This document shows, in pieces, positions 8,811 through 19,571 of a DNA stretch of 64,000 nt. The translations under genes were made by a program, and so were the position numbers. The DNA lies in assembly GCA_002009475.1 (NCBI GenBank), contig AYTS01000148.1, forward strand, positions 1-64,000. The letters are read 5' to 3'. This stretch comes from Candidatus Brocadia carolinensis (GTDB lineage: Bacteria > Planctomycetota > Brocadiia > Brocadiales > Brocadiaceae). Below the pieces are notes generated by a model that made no database searches, had not been told where the DNA came from, and saw only the letters and a list, made by a program, of their open reading frames with translations. The stretch's first letter is position 1; every line of letters starts with the position of its first letter.

Positions 8811-9286
8811 TTTCGTGTAATAGTTTTACCTTTACTCAATGCTGTGCCATAAACTTCTCAAATTTTATTAAGCATTTATTATATCAATTCAAACACAAAA
8901 ATGCAATTCAACAAACTATAATTATGTAACTGGCTAATTTCACAACAAACTTTACACAACTCTGCTCAAATTCTAATAATAATCGTAACTCGTCATGAGA
9001 ATTTTACTCTCGGAATTATTATAACAATCAGCCAGAAAACCCAATATTCGAAGAAAAATGAGTGTCTCGTACAGGATAAAAATCATATTGCCTTCTGTAA
9101 TATACTGATAATTCAATACTTATTACACTCAGACTACTTATATTAGAAAATGAAGTCTTGTAAAGACACGCGCTATAATTAAGCCCACTTAATATTTTCA
9201 CCAAAATAGTGCAATTCGGGTACAGAAATCGCTCGTTGTATGCACACAAATCTTTAGTTTTATAAGATATTTATAGGAGATGACAC
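8811..9286. other. Intergenic, no gene supported
   Basis: This AT-rich gap holds the promoter regions of ssrA (minus) and of the next gene (plus). I could not place a convincing -35/-10 pair for either. No RNA or protein gene is visible. Confidence 0.5.
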
Positions 9287-9622
9287 ATGGTAAACAACGT
9301 TAATCCTGCAACATCAAAACTTTTAGATCAGATAAAAAGATTGTCTGCGCATACTACAAAGAAAGAAGAAAATCATGTTGATTTCAAAGATACGATAATA
9401 AACAATAAAACGAATACCACCAGAGAATTGAAAACAACAAACTTATTGAACTCTATCGAAAAGATGCAAAAAAAAATTAACATACCTACGGAGCCAGTCG
9501 AAGATATCAAGATGGAAATTTACCCGAAAAGTCTTCAAACATCAGAACTGCCTAGCTTTGTGGATATATCCAGAAACGATCGGGAAGAACCTTTAGGGAC
9601 ATTTCTTGATGTTTATCTTTAA
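9287..9622 (+). CDS. Hypothetical protein, 111 residues
   Basis: The protein starts at ATG after TATAGGAGATGACAC, a good ribosome binding site. It is hydrophilic, Asn/Lys/Thr-rich in the middle and has no membrane segment. The arrangement SKLLDQIKRLSAHTTK... LLNSIEKMQKKI suggests two short helices in an otherwise disordered chain, as in small secretion or flagellar accessory proteins, but I find no specific family. It is followed by a strong hairpin. Confidence 0.65.
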   Translation: MVNNVNPATSKLLDQIKRLSAHTTKKEENHVDFKDTIINNKTNTTRELKTTNLLNSIEKMQKKINIPTEPVEDIKMEIYPKSLQTSELPSFVDISRNDREEPLGTFLDVYL

Positions 9623-9632
9623 GAAGAAAGGT

Positions 9633-9681
9633 AGCAAGCTGATTTTCGAAGAAAAGGAGGAAAGCGAAAAATCAGCTTGCT
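9633..9681 (+). terminator. Strong hairpin, probable terminator
   Basis: AGCAAGCTGATTTTCG is repeated inverted as CGAAAAATCAGCTTGCT, with a 16-bp purine-rich loop. It lies 10 bp after the stop of the 111-residue protein. There is no long T run after it, so it may act as an mRNA-stabilising or Rho-linked structure instead. Confidence 0.5.
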
Positions 9682-9856
9682 AAAAGAAGAACAATTGTAC
9701 CCTTATAACATTGATAATTTAAAAAAAGTTCCGATATCATGAAAATTTTTTTTTGTTTTTGTAGGTAATTAAATTATAATTGCAAATGAATGGGAAAAAC
9801 ATGTACCCGTTTGTTTCTTAAGAGGATACCGATGGCCCTTTGCAGATGTGCTTTCA

Positions 9857-10075
9857 ATGACGATATTCAAAAAGATACTTTTATTTACTGCTCTATGTTT
9901 GCTATATATATTCATGATTTATTTGACATTTCACGCCGTTGCAAAAGTACACGGAACTAATGACCCTATCTTTGCAAAGAAGATTGTTATTTTAACGTTC
10001 TTCTTAGATGTATTCCTGTTTGCCGGTAGTGGATATTTAGTCTACAAACTAAAATTTCCCATGAATGAAAAATGA
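9857..10075 (+). CDS. Small membrane protein upstream of degP
   Basis: This roughly 72-residue protein has two hydrophobic segments (ILLFTALCLLYIFMIYLTF and IVILTFFLDVFLFAGSGYLV). It overlaps the protease start by an ATGA junction, so the two are probably translated from one mRNA. No family is recognised. A GTG start at 9848 would add three residues; neither start has a clear ribosome binding site. Confidence 0.6.
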   Translation: MTIFKKILLFTALCLLYIFMIYLTFHAVAKVHGTNDPIFAKKIVILTFFLDVFLFAGSGYLVYKLKFPMNEK

Positions 10076-11583
10076 AACGTATAAGAGGTTTGTTTTTCCG
10101 CTGGCCGTTGATAATCACCTTATCTTTTCTTCACGTCCATTCTGTTTTTGCAACCAGCAATGACGATCTTGGCAAATTAAAGCAAGAACTCCTCGAGCTT
10201 GAAAAAATTACAAAACCACTGATCCAAACTTTTCGAAAAGTTTCACAACTTGTCAGTCCCTCCGTGGTGAGTTTAAGCACTGAGAAAAAGGAGTTTTCGA
10301 TTGACAGAAGAGACACAGAGCCGCCGCCACCATCGCAAAATTTTCCGCCTAAAAATGATCCCCACGCAGATAATACCCCCAAAAAAGGTCTTGGCTCAGG
10401 AATTATTATTGACGAGCGTGGATATATTCTAACGAACAACCATGTTATCAGTGGCTTTTCCGAAGACGAAATCACGGTTGTTACGTACAACGGAGAACAA
10501 TATACCCGTGTTAAAATTATTGGGACCGACCCAAACACCGACATTGCAGTAATCAAGATAGAAGGAGAAGATTTTCTGCCGATTACCTTTGGTGATTATG
10601 AAGAAGTACAGGTTGGGGACTGGGTGATTGCCGTCGGCAGTCCCTTCGGATATCAGCAAACAGTTTCGACAGGTATTATCAGCGCCAAAGGAAGAACACA
10701 TGTCATCCCTTTTGAACTCCCTTTTATATATGAAGATTTCTTTCAAACGGACGCAGCTATTAATCCCGGCAATAGCGGAGGTCCACTGGTAAATCTCCGG
10801 GGGGAATTGATTGGGGTGAATACCGCCATAGCAACCCGTTCTGGCGGCTTCCAGGGCGTGGGATTTGCCATCTCTGCCAGTATTGTAAAAGAAACTGTCG
10901 AAAACATTATGGCCACGGGAACTGTCGTGCGGGGGTATTTGGGAGTGGGAACGCACGATATTAATACTGAACTAGCGGTAATACTCGGCCTTAAAGACAA
11001 AAAAGAGATTGCCCGCCGTTTTGGTTTACCAGCAGAAAAAGGAGCATTTGTCCTTGAAGTGTGGAGTGACACCCCAGCATCAAAGGCCGGTATCTCTCCG
11101 GGTGATATCATTTTCGAGATTGGAGGGAAAAAAATCGAGAATACCATTGACCTCCAGCACGCGATTCGTCGGGCAAAAGTAGACGCAGTCGTCATCGTAA
11201 AGGTTGTACGCAACGGGGTTGAAAATGCGCTGGAGGTACTGGTGGAACGTCAGCCACAGGACCTTGGAGGCAAAACGTATGTTGCCATCAGAAAACTCGA
11301 CGAACCAACGAAATTTTCTTTAGGTCTGGTAGTCAATGAATTAAATCCGGAAATTGCAAAATCTCTCGGTCTTGAAGGTGAGCATGGTGTCCTGGTTGTT
11401 GACGTGGAAACAAACAGTCCATCTGAACGTGCGGGTATACAACCAGGCGATGTAATTACCAAGGTCGGAACAAAAGAGGTGCGCTCGGTTTTAGAATTTA
11501 TGACACTGATGGAAGAGTTCCTTGAATCAAACACGCCGGTTAGCATCTTTGTAAAGAATAAGGGTTTTATAACTTTGAAATAG
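10072..11583 (+). CDS. HtrA/DegP-type periplasmic serine protease
   Basis: This 503-residue protein has an N-terminal signal sequence (WPLIITLSFLHVHSVFA), a trypsin-like domain and two PDZ domains. The catalytic triad is visible: His in ILTNNHVISG (about residue 123), Asp in NTDIAVIKIEG (about 158) and Ser in NPGNSGGPLVNLRG (about 235). PDZ 1 begins near GYLGVGTHDINTELA and carries the SDTPASKAGISPGDIIFEIGG loop; PDZ 2 near residue 410 has SPSERAGIQPGDVITKVG. Such proteases clear or refold damaged envelope proteins. A Pro-rich insert (EPPPPSQNFPPKNDPH) precedes the catalytic core. Intact. Confidence 0.95.
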   Translation: MKRIRGLFFRWPLIITLSFLHVHSVFATSNDDLGKLKQELLELEKITKPLIQTFRKVSQLVSPSVVSLSTEKKEFSIDRRDTEPPPPSQNFPPKNDPHADNTPKKGLGSGIIIDERGYILTNNHVISGFSEDEITVVTYNGEQYTRVKIIGTDPNTDIAVIKIEGEDFLPITFGDYEEVQVGDWVIAVGSPFGYQQTVSTGIISAKGRTHVIPFELPFIYEDFFQTDAAINPGNSGGPLVNLRGELIGVNTAIATRSGGFQGVGFAISASIVKETVENIMATGTVVRGYLGVGTHDINTELAVILGLKDKKEIARRFGLPAEKGAFVLEVWSDTPASKAGISPGDIIFEIGGKKIENTIDLQHAIRRAKVDAVVIVKVVRNGVENALEVLVERQPQDLGGKTYVAIRKLDEPTKFSLGLVVNELNPEIAKSLGLEGEHGVLVVDVETNSPSERAGIQPGDVITKVGTKEVRSVLEFMTLMEEFLESNTPVSIFVKNKGFITLK

Positions 11584-11736
11584 TTTGTTTGACGCATACC
11601 CTCCGTTCTATCCACCCTTGTATAACTCCATTTCAAAAAGCGGAAATTAGACTTGAATTTTCTTAAAATATTTGTTTTACTTCCGGCAAATGTTCATATA
11701 GCAATTCCTATTTTCTCATCTGCATCCGAGGTATAT

Positions 11737-14700
11737 ATGTCAGGACAACCATCGGAACCAACCACCTTAAGCTTCGAACAAATCTTCACTGAAGAACTCG
11801 AGCAAATCTTCCATGAAGATGTTTTTTACCCAGAGTTAACAATAGAAGCTATCTGTAATGGTGAAGAACTTGTAGAAATTCCACTAATCGAAAAAAATGT
11901 ATATTCCAGAGCACAAAGAGCTCAATTAGTTGGCCTTGCCTTCTCCGGTGGTGGTATTCGCAGCGCCACCTTTAACCTTGGTGTGCTGCAGGGCATGGCT
12001 GAATTAGGCATACTCTCCATTTTTAATTACCTATCAACGGTATCCGGTGGTGGTTATATTGGAAGCTGGCTGATAGCATGGATAAAGAAAGAGGGAAACA
12101 AGAAAAATGGGAATAACAACGAAATTAAAAAAACCGGCTTGGATGCTGTTATTGAAAAACTGAAGCCGGACTGGAACACGCCTGATAATAAGGAGCCTGA
12201 AGAAATCCATCGTCTGCGTGATTATAGCAACTACCTGACACCTCGGAAGGGACTATTGGGGGCTGATACATGGTTGCTCCTTACAACATACCTGCGCAAC
12301 TCATTCTTCAATCTGCTTATCCTCGTGTTAGTTCTTTTCGCAATTATAACCTTTATTAATTTCTTACTTATTTCTCTGTATCATCCAGAATCGCCCTTTC
12401 ATTGTTGCATGAATATAGCTTGTTGGGTCATTCCTCCAATATTTATTATCATCTGCATCAGCTTCCTAAGCGGTTCAACGGAACGGAAGTGGTTGCCTTT
12501 TGTCTTGATTATAGTAGTTTTATTTCTGAGCTACGGATTATGGAAGGGCTATTATATTGGTTCGGTAGATTGCTGGATATGGTTTTCAGCGTTATTTCTG
12601 ATCATCAGCTTTCTTTTTGTGCTTTTCTCAACCACAAGAAGTGAAATAGATACATGTAAAGTCTTAAAAAAAAACTTTATTTTTTTTTGTTTTCAGGATT
12701 AACTGCTGGTGGACTATTCTTTGCATTATCATACGGGATACAGAAAAGAGACATCACTATAAACGACTTCAGGAAGGACGATTTTATTGATTTATCAAAA
12801 GTAGAAGCACTTTGTATAACGCTGAGAAATGATGGAATTATAGATGATAACAAAATACATTTCCATGCCCACGAAAATACAATTGCGCATTTCAATGAGA
12901 TATTAGAAATTACTCACCTCTATGACAATTTTATATTGAAGTATTACCACAAGAAATTTCTTTATAAGGAGATAGATTATTTTAAAGAAATAACAGAAGA
13001 CTATCGTAGGAAAAGTTTTGAAAAATATATAGTTTATCAAGAAGAACGGATCAGAAATCTAAATTGGTTTTTATTGGATGAAATCTACCCAACCAGATTC
13101 CCGCTATACAAAATCCGAGAAGTTTATAAAAAAACTAAAGAAATTATAGAAGTTACTGATAAATTGCGAGATACAAAGAAGGATACGCTGCCAAAATCCC
13201 ATGATGAAAACCTAATTTCATGGCTTAATAGATTGATACAGCATCCTGCTTTCTACGATAGAGTATGTTATTTTGACTTCAGTGATAAGGTAAACTATTT
13301 AGCAAAAAAGACCTCTGATTCCAGAAATAAAGAGTTTTCTAAATTAAATAAGGAGAAACAGAACAACGTAAAAAAGCTTAACCGCCTCCTCATTGAGGAG
13401 ATGTTTCCAGATGATTGTCCAGAAAGCAGACATGACAAACCCAGCCGTTTGATCTTTGCGTGTTTAGGCATGCCCACGGTTATATTGATTTTTCTCTTAG
13501 CAGGCGCTCTTTGGTTTCTGCTGTCCAGAAATGCCTTCTCTGAGGACGAGAGGGAGAGGCTCGGACATTTTGCCGTGTCCCTCCTCGGCTGGACGGCACT
13601 GATAACTGCCTTGTTTGCTGTGACCATCTTTGGAAAAGAAATTTCAGGAAAAATCGTTGATTGGCTTCAGTACTTTGCTACCTTTGCCTGGATCCATGTA
13701 ATGCTCGTTATGAGTGGTCTGTTACAAAAATTTATCCCGGGAACTGAAGGGAAGGGCGCAAAATGGGGTTTTAAGATAGCAATAGCTTTGGGAATATGCA
13801 TCATCATCGGGGGGGCTATTATAATCTCAGCCTGGCTGCCCCATATATTTAACTTAGATCAAACACCTAATCTGTCACTATTATTTGGAGTCCCTGGTGG
13901 TACTGTTCTAGTTGCTTTTCTAATGGCCTGCTTTATGAATATCAACTCCCTTTCACTTCATACCCTTTATAAAGACAGACTGAAGCGTGCATATCTTGGT
14001 GAAACTGAAAATGACAATAGAGCAATCAACAAGATTATAACAGAAGGCTATGCCGGTCCTTTTCCCATCATAAATGCCACCCTTAATTTAACAAAAGGGG
14101 CAGAACTCGCCTGGCAACAGCGTAAGGCAGCATCCTTTGTTTTCACCCCCCTGCACTATGGCTATGAATTCAACAACAGACATTCTTCTGGGACGGAAGG
14201 TAATAATTCGCAAAAAAACACATACCGTTCGTGGAAGGGTACGAATGTCAAAGATGCAAATGTCAAAGATGCGCCATTTAAACTTGGGGATGCCATGGCC
14301 ATCTCTGGCGCTGCGGCAAGTCCCAGCATGGGATACCGTTCATCAGGCGCCCTCGCCTTTATCATGACGGTGTTTAATGTTCGCCTTGGACAGTGGTTTG
14401 GCAACCCAAAAATAAATAATATACATACAGGACCTACTGGGCAAGGGTTATGGTATCTCCTGAAAGAGCTATTCGGGTGGAGCGATGACCGTGGAAAATT
14501 TGTTTATCTTTCCGACGGAGGCCACTTTGAGAACCTCGGCATTTATGAATTGGTGCGTAGACGGTGCCGGTACATCGTTGCCTGCGACGCTGGAGAAGAC
14601 CCTGATATGGAATTCGGCGACCTTGCAAATGCCATTGAAAAATGCCGCACCGACTTCGGCATTCCTATTTCCATCGATGTTGAACAGATGAAGAAGGACA

Positions 14701-15008
14701 AGGAATCGGGAAACAGCGGCAGCCACTATGCGATAGGGACCATTGAATACACAAAAGTTGATTCCAAATCTTCATCTGATGGTATCCTCGTTTACATCAA
14801 GGCATCATTAACCGGCGACGAGCCCATGGATATCAAGAGTTACAAGACGCAGCACGATACATTTCCCCACCAAACCACGATGAATCAGATGTTTGACGAA
14901 TCTCAGTTTGAGGCATACAGGACCCTTGGCTACCATGTGACGAAGAAGGTTTTTGGCAGGGTTTCTACGAAAGAACGAGACAGCAAAAATGCAAAAAAAA
15001 ATCTTTGA
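11737..15008 (+). pseudogene. Large membrane patatin-like phospholipase, split by two homopolymer shifts
   Basis: Two frames overlap at 12687-12702. Dropping one base each from the A9 run (12666-12674) and T9 run (12680-12688) gives one protein of about 1089 residues. The N-terminal part holds the patatin oxyanion motif (AFSGGGIRSATFNLGVLQG) and nucleophile Ser (STVSGGGYIGSW); the catalytic Asp lies in YLSDGGHFENLGIYELVRR near the C-terminus. Between them lie two clusters of membrane segments and a long helical insert. The start is placed at 11737, after CCGAGG. Large bacterial patatins of this form are probably membrane acyl hydrolases of unknown substrate. All catalytic residues are present, so it is likely functional. 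Confidence 0.8.
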
Positions 15009-15167
15009 TAAGCTTGATCGTATTTTTTAAAGAGAACACCGCTAGAATTTATAGTAAACGTATTACATGAGTTGACATGTCTTGGCGGATTTGTTTGCGA
15101 CGGATAATCTGTATACGGATATTGCTGAAAATCTTTTTGTAAACTTTCTATGGCTTCTCTTATCTCC

Positions 15168-16097
15168 TTACAGCCAGTTCTTTTTCCAAAAAACAACCAC
15201 AACAATCGAAGATATCATCAGAGATACTAACAACGTCAATGAAAATGCATACGGGAGGTGTTGCCCGGGGAGACGGACGTTCATGCCGTACAAACTGGCA
15301 ATGAGGGTGGGGAAGCTGATGACGATGGTTATGGAAGTCAGAATTTTCATGACGACGTTTAAATTATTGGAAATGATCGATGCAAAGGCATCCATCATTT
15401 GGCTAAGGATGTTTTCGGAGATATACGTCATTTCGATGGCCTGACGAATTTCAATAAGCACGTCATCCAGCAGTTCCAGATCCTCCGGATGGGGCTGGAA
15501 CAATTGGCCTTTTTGCAGCCGTTCCAGCATGAGTTCGTTGGACTTCAGGGCAGTGGTAAAATACACCAGACTCTTCTGGTATTTTAATAAATCCATGACT
15601 TCCTTGTTTTGCAACGAACGGTACAGCTTATCCTCAAGCACATCAACAGCCGCATCTATGTCCCTTAAATAACGAAGGTATTGACTGGCTGTGCGGAGGA
15701 GCAGTTGCAGGACAAACCGGTTTTTTTTATCGGTAGATAAACCGTTTGCCTGACTTGCGGTAAATTCCCGCATAACAGCCGTTTCCTCCCTGCAAATAGT
15801 CACAATGAGTGAACCGGTCAGGATAATGCTGAGTGGCACGGTGCAATAGGGGATTTGTACCGTCTTCTCTTGTTCGTGAGGCAACCGGAGCACAATAAGG
15901 ACAACTCCATCATTTCGCTCTGTGTGGGCACGTTCATCAATATCGATGGCATGGGTTACAAAATCAGCGGGAATACCAAATCCCCCGACCTCTATAATCT
16001 CATGATCGCTTGGGTCAGTTACGTTAACCCAGCTTCCATCAGAGGGAGACTCAATTGTCTCCAGTCTGTTGTTTGTGCTTTTATAAATCGTAATCAT
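15168..16097 (-). CDS. CorA-family divalent metal transporter
   Basis: This 309-residue protein is a CorA-family channel for Mg2+ and similar ions. It has a large N-terminal cytoplasmic domain, a long helix (about residues 190-260) and two C-terminal membrane segments. The signature YGMNV sits at the end of the first membrane segment (TSITIVISFPTLIASLYGMN), with the selectivity loop RLPGQHLPYAF. It ends with the basic tail WKKNWL that the family uses at the membrane edge. It converges with the patatin gene and its stop-side neighbour is DUF4139, only 6 bp away. Confidence 0.92.
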   Translation of the reverse strand: MITIYKSTNNRLETIESPSDGSWVNVTDPSDHEIIEVGGFGIPADFVTHAIDIDERAHTERNDGVVLIVLRLPHEQEKTVQIPYCTVPLSIILTGSLIVTICREETAVMREFTASQANGLSTDKKNRFVLQLLLRTASQYLRYLRDIDAAVDVLEDKLYRSLQNKEVMDLLKYQKSLVYFTTALKSNELMLERLQKGQLFQPHPEDLELLDDVLIEIRQAIEMTYISENILSQMMDAFASIISNNLNVVMKILTSITIVISFPTLIASLYGMNVRLPGQHLPYAFSLTLLVSLMISSIVVVVFWKKNWL

Positions 16098-16103
16098 GGT
16101 AGG

Positions 16104-17474
16104 CTACCAGCGATATAAGACGGTATATTTTACGATAGCCTCTGCATCCTTTTTCACCGGAATTACAAATTCGATGGTACCGGCATCTTTTTTATTATAG
16201 GTATGAGAAGACTCGCGGATTTCCCAATCACCCCAGAGATGCTCTGTTACTAAGACTTCGATATCTTCTTTTTTATGATTGCGCAACTTGATCTCCCAGG
16301 TTTCTTCCCGTGCCCGATCACCCAGTTGTTTATAGTTGATTTGTTTCCGTTCCCCGACCACGTCAAAGGCGTCTCCAACGTACAGGCGAATCTTTTCATC
16401 CTTCGGGGTATGGTCGACCTGGTCCTCTCCAATAAATATCTGTGATTGATCCTCGTCTGACTTATAGACACGCACTTTCCCGGCAGGGATGGGGAGTCCT
16501 AACCCATTTTTTTCAGAATTTTCAAATTCTAATTTTACATTAATTTTCTTTTCGTTTTTCGAACCGTCATACTCGTAAATCTTTTTTACAGGCGTTGTTG
16601 TCGTTGGGAAAAGCGAGAGCTGTTTGATTTGATTGTTTTTAATCGTAGCTGCACGCTGAAGCGTGTAAAGGTGGTATTCGAAAAATGCCTTTTCCTCAAA
16701 TTGCCTGTCCGGTGCTGCCTTAGCCATTGCCTGCATCTCATAGTCCATATGGCGTGGTGACGGTGGAGTTACCCGATGAACATCACCCGCTATCAGTTTC
16801 AGTTTGGCGTTCTCGTAATCGGCACCCGATTGATTAGCAACTGAGACCCAGGCAGACAAATCCAATGCCGTGTCGTTCTTATTCACCAGAGCAACGTATT
16901 CTGCATGCCAGCCAATTCCCTCCGTCAGATAGCTCGTTTCCATTTGGTGCTTGCCGTCTTTTTCATTTGAAAGATACCACACCAGGGTTGGCCGGGTAAT
17001 AAGACCCGCAGGCAATTTGGGAAAGTCCACATTCTGAACGTTTGCCAGAGCGATTGACTGGATTCCACCATCCTTTTTTTCAAGGACGACGTTCCCGCCA
17101 GCACTCAGCAATTTTCCCTCAAAAATCTTGCCCTCTTTGGTAAAAAGCTGAACGGACTGATCAAGATATTTTTGCAATATTTTTTCTGCACTCACCAGAT
17201 CATATTCATAATTCTGCTCAAGAATGGCAGTCTGGTCGGGTGAGGTCAGCGATTTAAAATGGACCGAGGTTGGATCGATATGCGACGCAACGTCAGTAAA
17301 ACGAATCTCCTGCACGCCAGACTTTAACTCCATCTCACGGACGTCGCGCACGAGGCCGTAATTATTCTGATAAATGGTAACAGACACTTGTTTTCCCTGC
17401 GCTCCGGCATCCGGACAAAAAAACGGGAGAAGAACCAAGCCGAATACAATAATACCAGGATTCCTTTGTTTCAT
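16104..17474 (-). CDS. DUF4139 domain protein, exported
   Basis: This 456-residue protein begins with a signal peptide (GIIVFGLVLLPFFCPDAGAQG). The N-terminal segment with VTIYQNNYGLVRDVREMEL is followed by a DUF4139 domain (PTLVWYLSN... SYLTEGIGWHAEYVALV... LSAWVSVANQSGADYENA). Proteins of this kind (mucoidy-inhibitor A-like) are predicted beta-sandwich envelope proteins with no settled activity. It sits 6 bp upstream of corA and the two could be co-transcribed. A periplasmic location is expected. Confidence 0.88.
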   Translation of the reverse strand: MKQRNPGIIVFGLVLLPFFCPDAGAQGKQVSVTIYQNNYGLVRDVREMELKSGVQEIRFTDVASHIDPTSVHFKSLTSPDQTAILEQNYEYDLVSAEKILQKYLDQSVQLFTKEGKIFEGKLLSAGGNVVLEKKDGGIQSIALANVQNVDFPKLPAGLITRPTLVWYLSNEKDGKHQMETSYLTEGIGWHAEYVALVNKNDTALDLSAWVSVANQSGADYENAKLKLIAGDVHRVTPPSPRHMDYEMQAMAKAAPDRQFEEKAFFEYHLYTLQRAATIKNNQIKQLSLFPTTTTPVKKIYEYDGSKNEKKINVKLEFENSEKNGLGLPIPAGKVRVYKSDEDQSQIFIGEDQVDHTPKDEKIRLYVGDAFDVVGERKQINYKQLGDRAREETWEIKLRNHKKEDIEVLVTEHLWGDWEIRESSHTYNKKDAGTIEFVIPVKKDAEAIVKYTVLYRW

Positions 17475-17564
17475 ATTGCAGTCCTCCTTGTTAAATACTG
17501 TAGATTTATATCACAGACTCACTGAAGAAAAGACATTGTAATGCCAATTCATGATGATAGCAAG

Positions 17565-18845
17565 TCAAGAATCGATTGAAAATTTACTGCCTTCCTGAGG
17601 AATGTTTTTCCCATGAAAAGCACTCAGCCCTTCTTGCCATACCCGATAACGAAAAAGGAAGACGAGTCCGGGGATTGCCGCCAGAGTACAAAAGAAAAAA
17701 AAATGAACCCACCCCAACCTCTCAGCTAAAAAACCGGTAGGGGCGGAAACAATCACCCTCGGCACCCCCATGAGACTGCTCAACAGTGCATATTGTGTTG
17801 CGGTGAATCTTTTATTGCAGAGGCTTGCCATAAAAGCCGTAAATGCGGAGGCACCCATACCGCTCGTTAAATTTTCAAAGGCAACCGTAGCCGTTAATAC
17901 TGAACTATAGGCACCCAGAAATACAAGCGCAGAAAAAGAAAGGGTTGAAATGGCCTGAAGGATTCCAAAGATCCAAAGACCTTTACAAAGACCGAGCTTT
18001 ATTAAGAGAATACCGCCGACAAGACCTCCGGTAATCGTGGCAAATATCCCAAAGGTCTTTACCACAGCCGCCAATTCTGTCTTGCTGAATCCCAACTGTA
18101 AGATAAAAGGAGTTGTCATGCTGCTCGCCATGACGTCGCCCATTTTATAGAGGAGGATAAAAGCCAGGATTTCAAATGCCCCTGGCCGTTTAAAATAATC
18201 GCTAAAAGGTTCTATAACCGCCTCATGGAGAGATTTTGGAGGATTCCCCTCTTCTTTCAGACCTGGTGCCAGGCATGTGGTAATAATACCTACGAAGAGT
18301 GAAGCCGCTAAGAGCAGATAAACGATATTCCAGGAAATATGGTCGGCTAAGATCAGGGCAAACGCCCCGGAGATGAGCATGCCGATCCGGTAACCGTTGA
18401 CAGCCAGAGCAGAACCCAATCCTAATTCTTCATCCTGCAAAAGTTCCCTCCGGTAGGCATCAACTACGATGTCCTGGCTTGCACTCAAAAAGGACACGAG
18501 CACGGCAAGAAAGGCCACTATCCATGGGGATTCCACAGGTCTTACCAAAGAAAATGAGCCAATGGCCAGCATGAGAAGCATCTGGGAAATCAGGATCCAG
18601 CCACGTCTCCGGCCAAACAATGGCGGCACATAGCGATCCATAACAGGTGCCCAGAAAAACTTGACGGTATAAGGAAGCCCCACAAGGGAAAATAAGCCAA
18701 TCACGGCAAGGTCTACCTTTTCATCGGTCATCCATGCCTGAAGTGTGGAACCTGTGACGAGGAGAGGAATACCAGAGCTGATTCCCAGAAAAAACGTAAC
18801 CAGCATCCGCCAGCTGAAAATAATCCTCAATACAGAGACGTGCAT
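17565..18845 (-). CDS. AmpG-like major facilitator transporter
   Basis: This 426-residue protein has about twelve hydrophobic segments. It carries AmpG-type sequences: SSGIPLLVTGSTLQAWM, KFFWAPVMDRYVPP near the first loop, and SASQDIVVDAYRREL in the fourth segment. AmpG brings anhydro-muropeptides from wall turnover into the cytoplasm. Planctomycetes often encode AmpG-like proteins, and the substrate here is not proven. Other sugar-peptide or siderophore MFS carriers share this signature. It is a single gene divergent from the toxin-antitoxin remnants to the right. Confidence 0.85.
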   Translation of the reverse strand: MHVSVLRIIFSWRMLVTFFLGISSGIPLLVTGSTLQAWMTDEKVDLAVIGLFSLVGLPYTVKFFWAPVMDRYVPPLFGRRRGWILISQMLLMLAIGSFSLVRPVESPWIVAFLAVLVSFLSASQDIVVDAYRRELLQDEELGLGSALAVNGYRIGMLISGAFALILADHISWNIVYLLLAASLFVGIITTCLAPGLKEEGNPPKSLHEAVIEPFSDYFKRPGAFEILAFILLYKMGDVMASSMTTPFILQLGFSKTELAAVVKTFGIFATITGGLVGGILLIKLGLCKGLWIFGILQAISTLSFSALVFLGAYSSVLTATVAFENLTSGMGASAFTAFMASLCNKRFTATQYALLSSLMGVPRVIVSAPTGFLAERLGWVHFFFFCTLAAIPGLVFLFRYRVWQEGLSAFHGKNIPQEGSKFSIDS

Positions 18846-19105
18846 AATTGAAAATTAGGCAACTTTCTTATACAAGCGAGATACCAAGACACAAAAAAGT
18901 TTATGATATTTTGGCAATTTTCGCAGATTCAATCGTCCTCGATTGAACCGAAAAATTTGGTATGATTCTGTTTCCCAACACAAGTTCAAACCCTGGAGTA
19001 CCGATAAAATATCTGGTCTAATCTGCAATATTGAACCATCCATGTGAACTTTGTGTTCGTAACTTTGTGGCTATTTTGAAACTCCTTGCATTCAAGCAGG
19101 ATGGG
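18846..19105. other. Intergenic with a hairpin-forming repeat
   Basis: No gene seen. From about 19100 into the next gene's tail the sequence contains repeat-like arms: GACCCAACAACA and, at 19155-19185, TGTTGGGTGCGC facing CTAACCCA. This looks like a small mobile repeat. Confidence 0.45.
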
Positions 19106-19297
19106 TCAATCGGTGCAGACCCAACAACACCGTGCTGCCGTTAGTAATCTTTTTTTGTTGGGTGCGCTTCGCTCACCTAACCCACACGACTCTCTAGCTA
19201 GTACCTGTTCTATAATGTGCAAATGCCCCTTAAACTCGGTTGTGCAGATGACTTCTCGATCTGTAATAGTACCACCACAAAGGTCGCACTTCATCAT
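19106..19297 (-). pseudogene. YgiT-type zinc-finger protein, C-terminus replaced
   Basis: The first 28 or so residues (MMKCDLCGGTITDREVICTT, then EFKGHLHIIEQV) match YgiT/MqsA-type zinc ribbon antitoxins, which have CxxC ... CxxCGE. The second CxxC is missing. After EQV the sequence runs into a GC-rich repeat and reads unrelated residues. The gene was therefore cut by repeat DNA. In such loci the zinc protein regulates a neighbouring toxin; here it lies next to HicBA genes and no DUF4258 or MqsR-type partner is seen. Confidence 0.7.
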
Positions 19298-19309
19298 TAC
19301 CTCCGAGAT

Positions 19310-19555
19310 TCAAACACTCACGAATTTTTGCTCATTTTGAACAACAATCGTAGGGTTCGGGTTTTTGGGAGGAATAGGCAGCCCTTTTTCTTTCAATAAC
19401 TGAATATGTTCTATCATTCCCCACTTTGCTTTATACAGACAATCCTCTATGGAATGTCCAATGCCGGTAAAACCTTCTAAATCTGGGGAATAAAATCCAA
19501 AATAGTCTGGTTCTTCAGTAGCTTCAATTACTAATGAATATTTTAATTCGATCAT
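19310..19555 (-). CDS. HicB-type antitoxin
   Basis: This 81-residue protein has the HicB core, with YSLVIEATEEPDYFGFYSPD, LEGFTGIGHSIEDC and the helix AKWGMIEHIQLLKEKGLPIPPKN. The order is toxin then antitoxin, the commoner one, 16 bp after hicA. It lacks an evident C-terminal DNA-binding domain. It belongs to a HicB subgroup different from the gene at 1586-1828. Confidence 0.88.
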   Translation of the reverse strand: MIELKYSLVIEATEEPDYFGFYSPDLEGFTGIGHSIEDCLYKAKWGMIEHIQLLKEKGLPIPPKNPNPTIVVQNEQKFVSV

Positions 19556-19571
19556 TTTTCTTCCTTTACCT

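Noticed and set aside
10131-11213. Several open frames antisense to the protease gene
   Set aside because: They mirror a strongly supported protease gene and have no motifs or binding sites.
18855-19043. 62-residue open frame downstream of the transporter start
   Set aside because: No ribosome binding site and no similarity recognised.
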